A stretch of DNA of 60,354 nucleotides from Burkholderiaceae bacterium (GTDB taxonomy: Bacteria > Pseudomonadota > Gammaproteobacteria > Burkholderiales > Burkholderiaceae_C). The stretch covers positions 1 through 60,354 of the forward strand of contig JAURWR010000119.1 of the NCBI GenBank assembly GCA_030654805.1, in the 5' to 3' direction. A model generated the notes under the pieces. The model ran no database searches, was not told the origin of the DNA, and saw only the letters and a program-made list of their open reading frames with translations. The translations under genes and the position numbers were made by a program. Positions 26,608-35,849 of this stretch are shown one piece after another; position 1 is the first letter of the stretch, and every line of letters starts with the position of its first letter.

Positions 26608-26862
26608 TCAGACCTTCTGGTCGAGTTCCTTGCCGAGCAGCGGAATGTTGCCGTAGGGCGAAGGTTGCTTCGACGCGACTTCGAGTTGGCGTGTCTGCCA
26701 GCTCAACCAGGGGAAGCGACTGAGCGACGACTCGTCCGGGGACGCGCGGACGGCGTCGGACGATGACTGTCCGAGCGGGGTTCGAGGGGAATTCTCGGAG
26801 GGACGTTCCGACGCGGTGGCCGGTTCGACGCGACCGACGCCTGTGATGTTGCTGATGCTCAT
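26608..26862 (-). CDS. Small unknown protein in the flagellar cluster
   Basis: An 84-residue protein begins MSISNITGVGRVEP with AGGAG eight bases upstream of the ATG at 26862. The middle is Ser/Pro/Glu-rich and probably disordered; the C-terminal third (FPWLSWQTRQLEVASKQ ... NIPLLGKELDQKV) looks more structured. No family was recognised. It lies between fliE and the ycgR-like gene, on the same strand as the filament genes. A small regulator or export substrate is possible but unsupported. Confidence 0.6.
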   Translation of the reverse strand: MSISNITGVGRVEPATASERPSENSPRTPLGQSSSDAVRASPDESSLSRFPWLSWQTRQLEVASKQPSPYGNIPLLGKELDQKV

Positions 26863-27014
26863 GATTCGCTCCTGAGATCGGGGCGGCTGTGCCTGTCTCC
26901 AGGGTTTCGGCGTCGAAACGGCCGACTTGACGGTCCGGGTCGAATCAGTTGCAACCAGATGTTTCGGCGAACGCAGGGCGCTGCGTTCGACCATCGTCGG
27001 GTGCCGTCACCCCC

Positions 27015-27815
27015 TCAATCGAGAACCATCAGTCGCCGGCGCTTCTGCGTCTGGTCGATGTAACGCTGCAACACGCGAAGGTTGTCGTTGCTGGCATTGA
27101 CCAGTTCGCACCCGAGGCGCACACCACGGGCATCGAGGTGCAGCGAGGTCACATGCTGCAGGCGCAGCGGTGCGGTGATGTTCGTATCGACATCGAGGTC
27201 GAGCTCGACGCCGTTGAGCAGCACGCCCGGTTCGATCATCGGAACGTCCTCGGGCAGGAACAGCGCACAGCCACCGATGCTCACATCGAGCACGCGCAGG
27301 TTGAGCTGCATGTCGGGAATCATCGGATGGCGCAGATGAGCGGTCGGCGCATTGCGCAGCAGCGGTCGCACGCGATAGCCGTTGCGGCGCTGGAAGCGGA
27401 ACATCTCGCGCGGGTAGCCACAGCTGATCGCACTGGAGCGCCCGTTGTGCACGAGCATGAGGCCTTGCACATCGAACTGCACCTTGATGCTGTCGAGGTA
27501 GGCGACCGCCACCGCTTCATTGCATTCGATCAGCGCCTGCAATTGCGGCGCATGGGCGTCGGCGCTGAAGGTGATCGCGCCGCGCGCCGCATCGACCGTC
27601 CACAGCGTGGCGGCTACCGCCGTTCCGTTGGGTGCATTCAGGTTGATCACGACACCGGCATCGAGCAGGCGTTTGAGCATCGTCGCCAGCTCGATCGGCG
27701 CGGTAATGCGAAAGTCATCCAGGCCCCCGTGGGCGGCGGCCACCGCATCGAGCGGCATCGGCATCGTATCCATGGGCATGGGCATCGTGTCCATGGGCAT
27801 CGGCATCGTGTCCAT
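27015..27815 (-). CDS. ycgR: YcgR-type flagellar brake (PilZ, c-di-GMP binding)
   Basis: A 266-residue protein with a YcgR N-terminal domain (about 35-135) and a C-terminal PilZ domain. The c-di-GMP binding motifs are intact: RxxxR at R144-R148 (RRNGYR) and DxSxxG at D177-S179-G182. YcgR slows motility when c-di-GMP is high by acting at the motor. The first 21 residues are three copies of MDTMPMP, each with in-frame Met codons, so the true start may be any of several. GAGG lies upstream of the first ATG. Confidence 0.9.
   Translation of the reverse strand: MDTMPMPMDTMPMPMDTMPMPLDAVAAAHGGLDDFRITAPIELATMLKRLLDAGVVINLNAPNGTAVAATLWTVDAARGAITFSADAHAPQLQALIECNEAVAVAYLDSIKVQFDVQGLMLVHNGRSSAISCGYPREMFRFQRRNGYRVRPLLRNAPTAHLRHPMIPDMQLNLRVLDVSIGGCALFLPEDVPMIEPGVLLNGVELDLDVDTNITAPLRLQHVTSLHLDARGVRLGCELVNASNDNLRVLQRYIDQTQKRRRLMVLD
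27753..27815 (-). repeat. Three 21-bp tandem repeats at the start of ycgR
   Basis: The first 63 bases of the gene are three 21-bp units encoding MDTMPMP, differing at one or two silent positions (gatacg/gacacg, ccgatg/cccatg). Because 21 is divisible by three, copy-number changes would alter the N-terminus without shifting frame. Confidence 0.85.
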
Positions 27816-27829
27816 CGTCCGGCCTCGAT

Positions 27830-28129
27830 TCAGTGCAGGGTGGCGGAGCGACCCGCGAGCAGGTCGTCCAGCCCTTCGAGCCAGGGTTCGGCGAGCACGC
27901 GGACCTCGGCATCGTTGACAAGGATGCGCTGCATGATGCGCGACTTCAATTGCGCCTCATCGGCAGCCAGCCTGCGACCGGCTGCGGCATTTTTCAGCTG
28001 CGATATCAGCAGCGCGCAGGCGCCTTCGAGCTTGACGACGGCGTCCCAGTTGCCATTGCGTGCAGCCTCCAGCATGTCCTGGCTGGCGCGTTCGATGGCT
28101 TCGTAATAGTTCAGAAGGTCTGTTTGCAT
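27830..28129 (-). CDS. fliT: Flagellar chaperone FliT-like protein
   Basis: A 99-residue helical protein begins MQTDLLNYYEAIERASQDML, the usual FliT opening, and follows fliS. FliT binds the filament cap protein FliD before export. No strong RBS is visible; an ATG eight codons earlier (28153) is an alternative. It ends 14 bp before ycgR. Confidence 0.82.
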   Translation of the reverse strand: MQTDLLNYYEAIERASQDMLEAARNGNWDAVVKLEGACALLISQLKNAAAGRRLAADEAQLKSRIMQRILVNDAEVRVLAEPWLEGLDDLLAGRSATLH

Positions 28130-28167
28130 GGCGACGGATCCGGAGCAGTCCATGGAAATGGTGGCAC

Positions 28168-28599
28168 TCACTGATGAACGCCGTTCACCTGCGGCCCGAT
28201 GGCGGCCCAGGCGCTGCGGATCGGCTCGATCAAAGCGACGCACTCGTCCAGCGCCGATTCGTCGTTGTGCAGGTTCGCGTGGGTGAGGCGCAGGGACACG
28301 TAGATGTAAAGCGCATCGAGATCGGCGGCCAGCTGCCCTCCGGCCGACAGGTTCAGACCCGCGTGCAACCCTTCGTCGACGATGCGCAAGGCGCGGCTGA
28401 TGGCCCGGCCCTTGGCTTCGATCTGCCGGTTGCGCAAGGCGCCGCGCGCCTGCGCCACGGCCTCTTGAAATCCGTCGAACAACATCTGGACCAGCTTGTG
28501 CGGCGTGGCACCCGAGACGCCCGTCTCGGTGCCGACCTGACGGTAGGCATTGGCCAGCGACGGGGCGCTGCGTGATGCGGAGCGGGTTTCTGCAAACAT
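28168..28599 (-). CDS. fliS: Flagellin export chaperone FliS
   Basis: FliS (143 residues) caps the flagellin C-terminus before export. It has the family pattern ANAYRQVGTETGVSGATPHKLVQMLFDGF, then RNRQIEAKGRAISRALRIVDEGL and LDALYIYVSLRLTHANLHND. It follows fliD by about 110 bp and precedes fliT. Confidence 0.95.
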   Translation of the reverse strand: MFAETRSASRSAPSLANAYRQVGTETGVSGATPHKLVQMLFDGFQEAVAQARGALRNRQIEAKGRAISRALRIVDEGLHAGLNLSAGGQLAADLDALYIYVSLRLTHANLHNDESALDECVALIEPIRSAWAAIGPQVNGVHQ

Positions 28600-28708
28600 G
28601 GTGTCCGATGTCAGTGGTGGGTGCTGTACTGAATATCGGCGGCACCGGGTTCGACTTGAGGTGACGAAGCGGCTGCTTCAACGCCTTTGCATCGAGCTCA
28701 AACTGCCC

Positions 28709-30124
28709 TCAGGCCTTGTTCCACTGCGCAACCTGCTGCGTGACATAGGTCGACAGCCCGCTGAGCGACGCCATCTTCGTGTCGAGTGCGCCGTACTGCG
28801 CTTCCAGCCGCTTCTGCGTCTGCACGAGCCGTTGCTCGAGCGCATCCTGCGATTTCTGGTTGCGCTGCAGTTTGTCGTTGAGCCCGCTGGTGCGTGAGGT
28901 CAGCGCGCCACCGGTGTTCAGCAGATCGTCGGCGATGTTGCGGAACCGCCGTCCGAAGCCGTCGTTGTTGGGGTCGGTCAGGTTGGTGTTCGAGAACAGC
29001 GCCTTCAGCTGCGGAAGGTTGGCCAGCGCCTTGTCCAGCTTGGTCGCGTTGATGGTGAGGCTGCCGTCGCGCTGCTGCTCGAAACCGGCGTCCGACAGGG
29101 TCGTGAACGCCGTCGATGCGGTCGAGCTGGCGCTGAGCAGGCTGCGCAATCGCGACTGCATGCCGATGATGGATCCATCCCCCTGCAGCGGCCCGGCCTT
29201 CCTGGCAGCAGCGTCGTATTTGGTGTCGGTGGAGATGAGCTTGGCCAGATCGGTGTAGGCCGTGGCGAACTCCTGCAGCGTCTTCTTTATCGTCTCGGTG
29301 TCGCCAGCCACCTTCACATTCACCGGCGCGGTGGTGAGCGCCGTGAATGAGAGCGACACGCCGTCCAGCACGTCGGCCAGCGTGTTGCCGGCCGACGCCA
29401 CGCTGACACCGTCGACGGTGGCCAAGGCGTTCGCGGCGGCTGTCTTCTGGGTGGCGCCGGTCACGCCGTTCGACGGGTCGAAGCCCAGGCTCGTCAGGCC
29501 GCCGGTGCCGCCGGCCACGCTGACGCGAAAGCCGTTGATCTCGCCCGTCTCCTTCGAGCGCATCACGAGCCGCGAGCCCGAAGCGTCGGTCAGGATGCTG
29601 GCCGACACGCCCAGGCCGGCAGAGTTGATCTTGTCGCGCAGGGTCTGAACGGTGTCGGTCCCCTCGATGGTGATGCTGGCCGTCGCTGCCGGTGCGCGCG
29701 ACGCGAAGGTGGCTTGTCCCGCGCCCCACGTGCCCATCTCCAGCGTCAGCGTTCCGGTGCCGACCGCGTCGGTCGGTGACGCAAACGTCTGACCGGCCAG
29801 CAGCGACTGGGAACTGGCCAGCTGCTGGACCTCGACCGAGTAGCTCGCCGCGAGCGCACTGCTGCTCGATGTGACCGCCACGGCGGCGCTGCTCGACGTG
29901 GCGGTGGTCTGCTGCCAGAAGGTGCTGGACGACAGCTTCGAGCTGAGGTCGCGCAGCTTGGACACGGCACTGGAAATCTTGCCGATCTCCGAGATCTGGG
30001 TCTGGATCTTCGTGGCCGCAGTCGCCAGGTTGGTCTTGGGCTGGCGTTCAATCGCCATCAACTGGGACACGATGGACGCGACGTCCAAACCGCTGCCGAT
30101 TCCGGCGGAACTGATGGTGGCCAT
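28709..30124 (-). CDS. fliD: Flagellar filament cap protein FliD
   Basis: FliD (471 residues) caps the growing filament. The N-terminus ISSAGIGSGLDVASIVSQLM and C-terminal coiled-coil end (ALEQRLVQTQKRLEAQYGALDTKM ... YVTQQVAQWNKA) are the conserved parts; the middle contains two variable FliD domains (SITIEGTDTVQTLRDKINS). AAGGGGA is the RBS. A FliA-type promoter lies about 95 bp upstream. Confidence 0.96.
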   Translation of the reverse strand: MATISSAGIGSGLDVASIVSQLMAIERQPKTNLATAATKIQTQISEIGKISSAVSKLRDLSSKLSSSTFWQQTTATSSSAAVAVTSSSSALAASYSVEVQQLASSQSLLAGQTFASPTDAVGTGTLTLEMGTWGAGQATFASRAPAATASITIEGTDTVQTLRDKINSAGLGVSASILTDASGSRLVMRSKETGEINGFRVSVAGGTGGLTSLGFDPSNGVTGATQKTAAANALATVDGVSVASAGNTLADVLDGVSLSFTALTTAPVNVKVAGDTETIKKTLQEFATAYTDLAKLISTDTKYDAAARKAGPLQGDGSIIGMQSRLRSLLSASSTASTAFTTLSDAGFEQQRDGSLTINATKLDKALANLPQLKALFSNTNLTDPNNDGFGRRFRNIADDLLNTGGALTSRTSGLNDKLQRNQKSQDALEQRLVQTQKRLEAQYGALDTKMASLSGLSTYVTQQVAQWNKA

Positions 30125-30219
30125 GAAATCCCCTTGCGCAAATGGAACAGGCGCCGACGGACCGCAAACGGACCCGGCGGCGCCAGGACGGGCACATCAA
30201 ATGCGCCTCGTCAGACGCT

Positions 30220-30246
30220 GTATCGGCGGCAGCACGCGCAACTTGA
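30220..30246 (-). promoter_or_regulatory. FliA (sigma-28) promoter of fliD
   Basis: Reading leftward: TCAA, 15 bases, GCCGATAC. The -35 and spacer match the chemoreceptor promoter at 39166-39192, and seven of eight -10 bases match the GCCGATAA consensus. It points into fliD and lies between the first flagellin and fliD, so fliD-S-T can be made independently of the flagellins. Confidence 0.8.
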
Positions 30247-30299
30247 GGCGCGTGAACGGCAAACACCTCACGAGGCGCCCGCCGTTTCAGCCGGACCGA

Positions 30300-31106
30300 T
30301 CAGCCCTTGAGCAGCTGCAGCACCTGCTGAGGCAGCTGGTTGGCCTGCGCCACCATCGCCGTGCCGGCCTGCTGCAGGATCTGCGCGCGCGACAGGTTGG
30401 CCGTTTCCTCCGCGAAGTCGGCATCCATGATGCGACCGCGCGCAGCGCTCTGGTTCTCGCCGGTGATCTGCAGGCTGGCGATCGCGAACTGGAAACGGTT
30501 GATCGCCGCACCGTAGGTGGCGCGAGAGGTCGTGATCGTGTCGAGCTTCGCGTCGATGGCGGACAGCGCGGTCGAGGCATTGGCCGACGTCGTGACGTCA
30601 CCCGCGACGGTGCTGACCGTCGAGGTGGTGATCGACAACGTGTCGCCGTTGTTGGCGCCGACCTGGAACACCTGGGTACCGGCGCTGGCGCCGACGATGG
30701 CCGAGCCGTTGAATTTGGTCTGCGTGGCGATGCGGGTGACTTCGGCGCTCAGCTGCTGGTATTCGGTGTCGAGGTTGGCACGGTCGGAAGTGCCGTTGGA
30801 ACCGTTCTGCGCCTGCACCGCCAGTTCACGCATGCGTTGCAGCACGTCGGTCACGGTGGACAGCGCGCCTTCAGCGGTCTGCGCCAGCGAGATGCCGTCG
30901 TTCGCATTGCGGATCGCGACGTTGATGCCGCGAATCTGCGCGTTCATCCGATCGGCAATGGCCAGGCCGGCGGCGTCGTCCTTCGCGTTGTTGACGCGCA
31001 GACCCGATGAAAGGCGCTGCATGGATGTCGAGAGTGAACTCTGCGACATCGAGAGGTTGCGCTGAGCGTTCAGCGACGAGACGTTGGTGTTGATGGTCTG
31101 CGACAT
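30300..31106 (-). CDS. fliC: Flagellin (copy 1)
   Basis: A short flagellin of 268 residues with only the conserved D0/D1 ends. The N-terminus contains [20 protein letters not shown] and [21 protein letters not shown]; the C-terminus ends [19 protein letters not shown] plus QVLQLLKG. The usual D2/D3 hypervariable domain is almost missing; only a short Ser/Thr/Val-rich linker remains. AGGAG lies eight bases before the ATG at 31106. It is nearly identical to the next flagellin. Confidence 0.96.
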   Translation of the reverse strand: MSQTINTNVSSLNAQRNLSMSQSSLSTSMQRLSSGLRVNNAKDDAAGLAIADRMNAQIRGINVAIRNANDGISLAQTAEGALSTVTDVLQRMRELAVQAQNGSNGTSDRANLDTEYQQLSAEVTRIATQTKFNGSAIVGASAGTQVFQVGANNGDTLSITTSTVSTVAGDVTTSANASTALSAIDAKLDTITTSRATYGAAINRFQFAIASLQITGENQSAARGRIMDADFAEETANLSRAQILQQAGTAMVAQANQLPQQVLQLLKG

Positions 31107-31178
31107 GTAGAGCACTCCTGAACAATCCGATGAGACAACCGGGTCGGCGACTCGGCGGCTTCAGGCACTGCGCAAACG

Positions 31179-31208
31179 CGGCCTGTCCATGGATTCTTCG
31201 ACAGGCCG
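31179..31208. repeat. Inverted repeat between the two flagellin genes
   Basis: CGGCCTGTC and GACAGGCCG form a perfect 9-bp stem with a 12-base loop, about 75 bp upstream of flagellin copy 1 on its strand. It could be an operator or a leader structure. No FliA-type promoter was found next to it. Confidence 0.5.
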
Positions 31209-31260
31209 TGCGGGCGCAGTCCGATGAAAAGCAGGTGCTCTGCAGGTCAGTTCAAAAATG

Positions 31261-31283
31261 AAAAAGCCGCCCCGAAGGGCGGC
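31261..31283 (-). terminator. Rho-independent terminator of flagellin copy 2
   Basis: On the minus strand GCCGCCC-TTCG-GGGCGGC is followed directly by TTTTTC. This is a 7-bp GC stem with a stable UUCG tetraloop and a T-run, 37 bp after the flagellin 2 stop. The two flagellins are thus probably separate transcripts. Confidence 0.9.
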
Positions 31284-31319
31284 CGGATGGTTTGACGGAC
31301 GGAGCCGTTCAGACCGGGA

Positions 31320-32123
31320 TCAGCGCAACAGCTGAAGCACCTGCTGCGGCAGCTGGTTGGCCTGCGCCACCATCGCCGTGCCAGCTTGTTGCAGGATCTG
31401 CGAGCGCGACAGGTTGGCCGTTTCCTCTGCGAAGTCGGCATCCATGATGCGACCGCGCGCAGCGCTCTGGTTCTCGCCGGTGACTTGCAGATTCTGGATC
31501 GCGAACTGGAAACGGTTGATCGCCGCACCGTAGGTGGCACGAGAGGTCGTGATCGTGTCGAGCTGCGTGTCGATGGCGGCCAGCGCGGTCGAAGCCAGGG
31601 CCGCCGTCGTGACGCCGCCAGCGACGGTGGTGACCGTCGAGGTGGTGATCGTCAGCGTGTCGCCGTTGTTGGCGCCGACCTGGAACACCTGGGCGCCGGC
31701 ACTCGCGCCGACGATGGCCGTGCCGTTGAACTTGGTCTGGGCGGCAATGCGGGTGACTTCAGCGCTCAGCTGCTGATATTCAGTGTCGAGGTTGGCACGG
31801 TCGGTGGTGCCGTTGGAACCGTTCTGCGCCTGCACTGCCAGTTCACGCATGCGTTGCAGCACGTCGGTCACGGTGGACAGCGCGCCTTCAGCGGTCTGCG
31901 CCAGCGAGATGCCGTCGTTGGCATTGCGCACCGCGACGTTGATGCCCTTGATCTGGGCGTTCATCCGGTCGGCGATGGCCAGGCCGGCCGCGTCGTCCTT
32001 CGCGTTGTTGACGCGCAGACCCGATGAAAGGCGCTGCATGGATGTCGAGAGTGAACTCTGCGACATCGAGAGGTTGCGCTGAGCGTTCAGCGACGAGACG
32101 TTGGTATTGATGGTTGCGGACAT
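31320..32123 (-). CDS. Flagellin (copy 2)
   Basis: A 267-residue short flagellin, parallel to copy 1 throughout ([11 protein letters not shown] start, VLQLLR end). Differences cluster in the middle linker, for example [20 protein letters not shown] against the ADVTTSANASTALSAI-like region of copy 1. Abundant Ser/Thr there are possible O-glycosylation sites, which fits the glycosyltransferases encoded next door. AGGAG precedes the ATG, and a strong terminator follows. Confidence 0.96.
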   Translation of the reverse strand: MSATINTNVSSLNAQRNLSMSQSSLSTSMQRLSSGLRVNNAKDDAAGLAIADRMNAQIKGINVAVRNANDGISLAQTAEGALSTVTDVLQRMRELAVQAQNGSNGTTDRANLDTEYQQLSAEVTRIAAQTKFNGTAIVGASAGAQVFQVGANNGDTLTITTSTVTTVAGGVTTAALASTALAAIDTQLDTITTSRATYGAAINRFQFAIQNLQVTGENQSAARGRIMDADFAEETANLSRSQILQQAGTAMVAQANQLPQQVLQLLR

Positions 32124-32519
32124 GATGATCTCCTGTCAGTTAGAAAAAATCCCGGCCTAGCTGCCGGCGTTAACTCGGACCGCTCGGGAATCGCCCCTCA
32201 CTGTCCTTGCCTGTACCCGTGCACGAGACGGTCATCCCGTCCACCGGCACCACCCGCGCTAGTCAACCGTGTGCTTCGCAGTCCAGAAGATCTGCTCCAC
32301 CGTGGGCCGGCTAACCGGACAACGACCCTGTTTCCAGACCCGTTGGAAGGCATATCGGAGTGCCTTCGCAGGAACTTGAGCGTTGGTGGTGCAGAGGCTG
32401 CAAAAAAACGCACAACGTGTCGCCAGGGAGTGATCGACGGAACAGCGCCGGCGTTGCCGCGCTTCTCGGGCGATCGGCACCTTCGCTCCGAACTGAAGCC
32501 AGTTCGACAATCACGGCCG
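32124..32519. promoter_or_regulatory. Divergent region between flagellin 2 and the GT2 gene
   Basis: A 396-bp gap. A GCCGGCAGCTAGGCCGG-like inverted repeat lies near 32153-32170 on the flagellin side, followed by GTTAAC. I looked for TCAA-N15-GCCGATAA toward flagellin 2 and did not find it, so its promoter must deviate from the two FliA sites in this window or be another type. The right half contains no recognisable gene. Confidence 0.4.
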
Positions 32520-33602
32520 ATGCGCTCCCCCGTCCCATCGATCGCTCTGGTCATGATCGTTCGCAACGAAGCCCGCTGCCTGGCCCGTTGCCTGGACAGC
32601 GTGCGCGCGCACGTCGACGACATGCTGGTGCTCGACACCGGCTCCACCGACGGCACGACCGACATCGCCCGCCGCTGCGGCGCGCGGGTCGCCCGCTTCC
32701 CGTGGGTCGATGATTTCTCGGCCGCCCGCAATGCGGCCCTGGCGCAGGTCGACGCACCGTGGCGACTGGTTCTCGATGCCGACGAATGGATCGCCTCGGG
32801 TGCCGAGGCGATCGCCGATCTGCGTTCTCGGCCCCCGGAGTTTCTGGGGCTCGTGCGCGTCGACAGCCAGGTGAGCGACGAACGCGACCAGCTTCAGCAG
32901 GCGCCGAGCTGGCTGCCACGCGTGCTGCCGCGCGGCGTGGCCTACAGCGGCCGCATTCATGAGCAACCCGCCTCGACGCTGCCGCGCCAGCGGCTCGGTC
33001 TGGTCGTCGGCCACGACGGCTACCTGCCCGCGCAGATGGGGCCGAAGGGTGGCCGCAACCGATCGCTGCTGCTGACCGCGCTGACCGAGCACCCTGGCGA
33101 CCGCTATCTCAGCTACCAGCTGGGCAAGGACTGCGAGGTGCACGGCGATTTCGCACAGGCGCTGCCGCACTACGAAGCGGCCTGGGGCGACGACGCAGCG
33201 ACCGCTTCATGGCGGCACGATCTGCTGCTGCGACTGTTATTCACGTTGAAGAAGCTCGGCCGCTACGAAGCCGCACTGGAACTGGCCGATCGCGAACGGC
33301 CGACGTGGCAGCACTCGCCCGACTACTTCTTCACGCTGGGCGACCTGCTGCTCGACGCCGCGCTGGCACGGCCGGCCAAGGCAGCCGAGTGGCTGCCGCT
33401 GATCGAGCGCGCCTGGCTGCGCGCCATCGAAATCGGCGAGCGCCCCGACCTGCCCGACAGCCTGCGCGGGCGCGGCAGCTACCTCGCGGCACACAACCTG
33501 TCGGCGTTTCACGCCAGCCTGGGTCAGGCGGCGCAGGCTGCCGCGTGGCGCGAGCGCGCACGGAGCTGGCGCGAGGCAGCGGCCGGCAGCTCGATCGGCT
33601 GA
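32520..33602 (+). CDS. Family 2 glycosyltransferase with C-terminal helical repeats
   Basis: A 360-residue GT-A type enzyme. Residues 5-110 carry the GT2 pattern ALVMIVRNEARCLARCLDSV, VLDTGSTDGT and LVLDADEW (the DxD metal site is DAD). The C-terminal half (about 200-355) is rich in TPR-like helices (LSYQLGKDCEVHGDFAQALPHYEAAW). Proteins of this layout add sugars to peptides or glycans. It is the first of four plus-strand glycan genes next to the flagellins, so flagellin modification is plausible. The ATG at 32520 was chosen because the GT domain starts at once. Confidence 0.85.
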   Translation: MRSPVPSIALVMIVRNEARCLARCLDSVRAHVDDMLVLDTGSTDGTTDIARRCGARVARFPWVDDFSAARNAALAQVDAPWRLVLDADEWIASGAEAIADLRSRPPEFLGLVRVDSQVSDERDQLQQAPSWLPRVLPRGVAYSGRIHEQPASTLPRQRLGLVVGHDGYLPAQMGPKGGRNRSLLLTALTEHPGDRYLSYQLGKDCEVHGDFAQALPHYEAAWGDDAATASWRHDLLLRLLFTLKKLGRYEAALELADRERPTWQHSPDYFFTLGDLLLDAALARPAKAAEWLPLIERAWLRAIEIGERPDLPDSLRGRGSYLAAHNLSAFHASLGQAAQAAAWRERARSWREAAAGSSIG

Positions 33603-33750
33603 CAGCGCGTCGACAGCGCACGCCGCTGGCGGCAGCCACCGGAATTGGCCCCGACTTGCCACGCTTTTCCGGCCTCGGCCCGGATCGACCTCCGTCTACC
33701 CTGCCCGTTCAACACACTTCCGTGCGCCAGCAGATGCGGCGCCTCACGCC

Positions 33751-35691
33751 ATGGCCCTGGTCCTGCCGACCCCCACCCCGCCACGCGCCGGCGCTGCCGC
33801 GCACGGCCGTGCCTACCGAAGCTGGCAAGCCGGCCAGGCGCAGGCCGAACGTGAACACTGGTCCGACGCCGCAGCGAAGTTCGAGCAGGCGTTTCGCCTG
33901 CATCCGGACGAGGCCTACGGGCTCGCGGCGGCGCATGCGCTGATCTGCGCCGGACAGCCCGATGCGGCGGTCAAGCGCACCGGCGAGCTGCGCAAGCGGC
34001 AACCGCGGCTGGCGCTGGCCTACACCCTCGAATCGCACGCGCTGCTCGAACGCGGGCGGCCCGCCGACGCGGCGGACTGCCTGCTCGCGCTGCCGACCGA
34101 CGCGCCGCGCGACCGCTCGCACTGGCTCTCGCTCGGGCTGTCGCTGCAGCGCTGCCGGCGCGACGACGAGGCGATCGCCGCCTTCATGCAGGCCCTCGCG
34201 CTGAAGATGGACGACGCGGTGCTGCATTTCCATCTGGGCATGTCGTTCAAGGACAAGGGCATGAAGGCCGAGGCCGCCGAGTGCGTGCGCACCGCGCTGC
34301 TGCTCGGCCTCGACGCCAGCGAGCTGGCGGCGCGCGCACAGCTCGTCTTCCTCGAACGCGAGGCCTGCCGCTGGGCGCCGGCCGCGCAGGAGATGCAGCA
34401 TCTGCATGCCGCCATCCAGGCCGCACCCGACGACACCGCAACCGAGACCGGTCCGTTCACCCACGCGGTGGTCGGCGACGATCCGCTGGAGCTTCGCAAG
34501 GCCGCTCACCTGTACGCGCTGCGGGTCGCGTCGTTCGTGACGCCGTTGCCGCGCCGTGCGGCCCAGGCGCACGACGGACGGCTGCGCATCGCCTACCTGT
34601 CGGCCGACTTCCACCAGCACGCCACCAGCCAGCTGATGGTGCAGATGCTCGAATGCCACGACCGCACGCGCTACGACGTGACGCTGATTTCCGCCGGGCC
34701 CGACGACGACAGCCCGATGCGGCACCGCATCCGCGACTCCAGCGAGCACTTCGAGGATCTGCGCGGGAAGAGCCACGCGACGATCGCGCGGCGCATTCGC
34801 GAGCTGAACATCGACATCCTGATCGACGCCAAGGGCGCCACCTACGGCACGGTGATGCCGGTCACCGCCCACCGCGCGGCGCCGCTGCAGGTGAGCTGGC
34901 TCGGATTTCCGGGCACCAGCGGCGCGCCGTACGTCGACTACTTCATCGGTGACCGCATCGTCACGCCGCTGGCGCTGGCCAACCACTACAGCGAGAAGAT
35001 CGCGCAGATGCCGCACTGCTACCAGCCGAACGACGCGCATCGGCTGCGGCCCCTCGCGAGCTGCCGTGCCGACTGGGACGCGCCGCAAGACAAGGTGCTG
35101 CTGTGCGCCTTTCACCAGTCGTACAAGATCTCGGAAGAGGTGTTCGACCACTGGTGCCGCATCCTCGATCGCGTGCCCGGGGCGGTGCTGTGGCTGCTGC
35201 GCTGGAACACCAATGTGCAGGCCACCCTGACCGCCGCAGCGCGTGCCCGCGGCATCGCCGAGGACCGGCTGCTGTTCGCCCCGCTGCTGCCCAACGACCA
35301 GCATCTGCGCCGCCTGGGCTGCGCCGATGTGTACCTCGACACCTGGCCCTGCAACGCCCACACCACCGCCGGCGAAGCGCTGTGGGTCGGCGTGCCGGTG
35401 GTCACGCTGACCGGCGAGATCTTCGCGCAGCGCGTGGCGGCCAGCCTGCTCGACACCGCAGGCCTGCCGCAACTGATCTGCGACGACCGCCAACGCTACG
35501 TCGACACCGTCGTCGACCTGGCGCGTGATCCGGCGCGCCGCGCCGAACTGCGATTGCAGATCGACGCCTGCCGCAGCGCCAGCCCGCTGTTCGACGGCGA
35601 GCGCTTCGCCCGCGACATCGAGGCGCTGTACGACCGCATGTGGGCGCGCGCCGTGGCCGGCCTGCCACCGGAGCACCTGCCCGCGCTCTGA
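33751..35691 (+). CDS. TPR plus O-GlcNAc-transferase-like glycosyltransferase (GT41)
   Basis: A 646-residue protein: TPR repeats at about 20-220, then an OGT/SPINDLY-type catalytic region. Matching segments include LRIAYLSADFHQHATSQLM (with the conserved active-site region His), VSWLGFPGTSGAPYVDYFIGD, YSEKIAQMPHCYQPND and the Thr/Gly-rich nucleotide-sugar loop CNAHTTAGEALWVGVPVVTL. Enzymes of this family put single sugars on Ser/Thr of intracellular proteins, and bacterial members have been linked to flagellin or adhesin glycosylation. Placement beside flagellin genes supports an O-glycosylation role. Confidence 0.9.
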   Translation: MALVLPTPTPPRAGAAAHGRAYRSWQAGQAQAEREHWSDAAAKFEQAFRLHPDEAYGLAAAHALICAGQPDAAVKRTGELRKRQPRLALAYTLESHALLERGRPADAADCLLALPTDAPRDRSHWLSLGLSLQRCRRDDEAIAAFMQALALKMDDAVLHFHLGMSFKDKGMKAEAAECVRTALLLGLDASELAARAQLVFLEREACRWAPAAQEMQHLHAAIQAAPDDTATETGPFTHAVVGDDPLELRKAAHLYALRVASFVTPLPRRAAQAHDGRLRIAYLSADFHQHATSQLMVQMLECHDRTRYDVTLISAGPDDDSPMRHRIRDSSEHFEDLRGKSHATIARRIRELNIDILIDAKGATYGTVMPVTAHRAAPLQVSWLGFPGTSGAPYVDYFIGDRIVTPLALANHYSEKIAQMPHCYQPNDAHRLRPLASCRADWDAPQDKVLLCAFHQSYKISEEVFDHWCRILDRVPGAVLWLLRWNTNVQATLTAAARARGIAEDRLLFAPLLPNDQHLRRLGCADVYLDTWPCNAHTTAGEALWVGVPVVTLTGEIFAQRVAASLLDTAGLPQLICDDRQRYVDTVVDLARDPARRAELRLQIDACRSASPLFDGERFARDIEALYDRMWARAVAGLPPEHLPAL

Positions 35692-35849
35692 ATCACGGCC
35701 CCTGCGTCGCGTCTCGCGCTGCCGGCGGCCCGTGAACATTTGGCGGTGAATTGCGCCGCACATCGGCCTTTCGGAAAGTCAGGTATCGCCGAACACTTCC
35801 GATACCGTGCCTGACGTTGTTCGGGCCTCCGTTGAGAAAGGTCCGACCG

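Noticed and set aside
27753-27815. Tandem repeats as a CRISPR-like array
   Set aside because: The units are directly adjacent, lie within a coding frame and have no spacers.
31107-31178. FliA promoter upstream of flagellin copy 1
   Set aside because: The best candidate (TGAA ... ACCCGGTT) misses most of the -10 consensus, so none was annotated.
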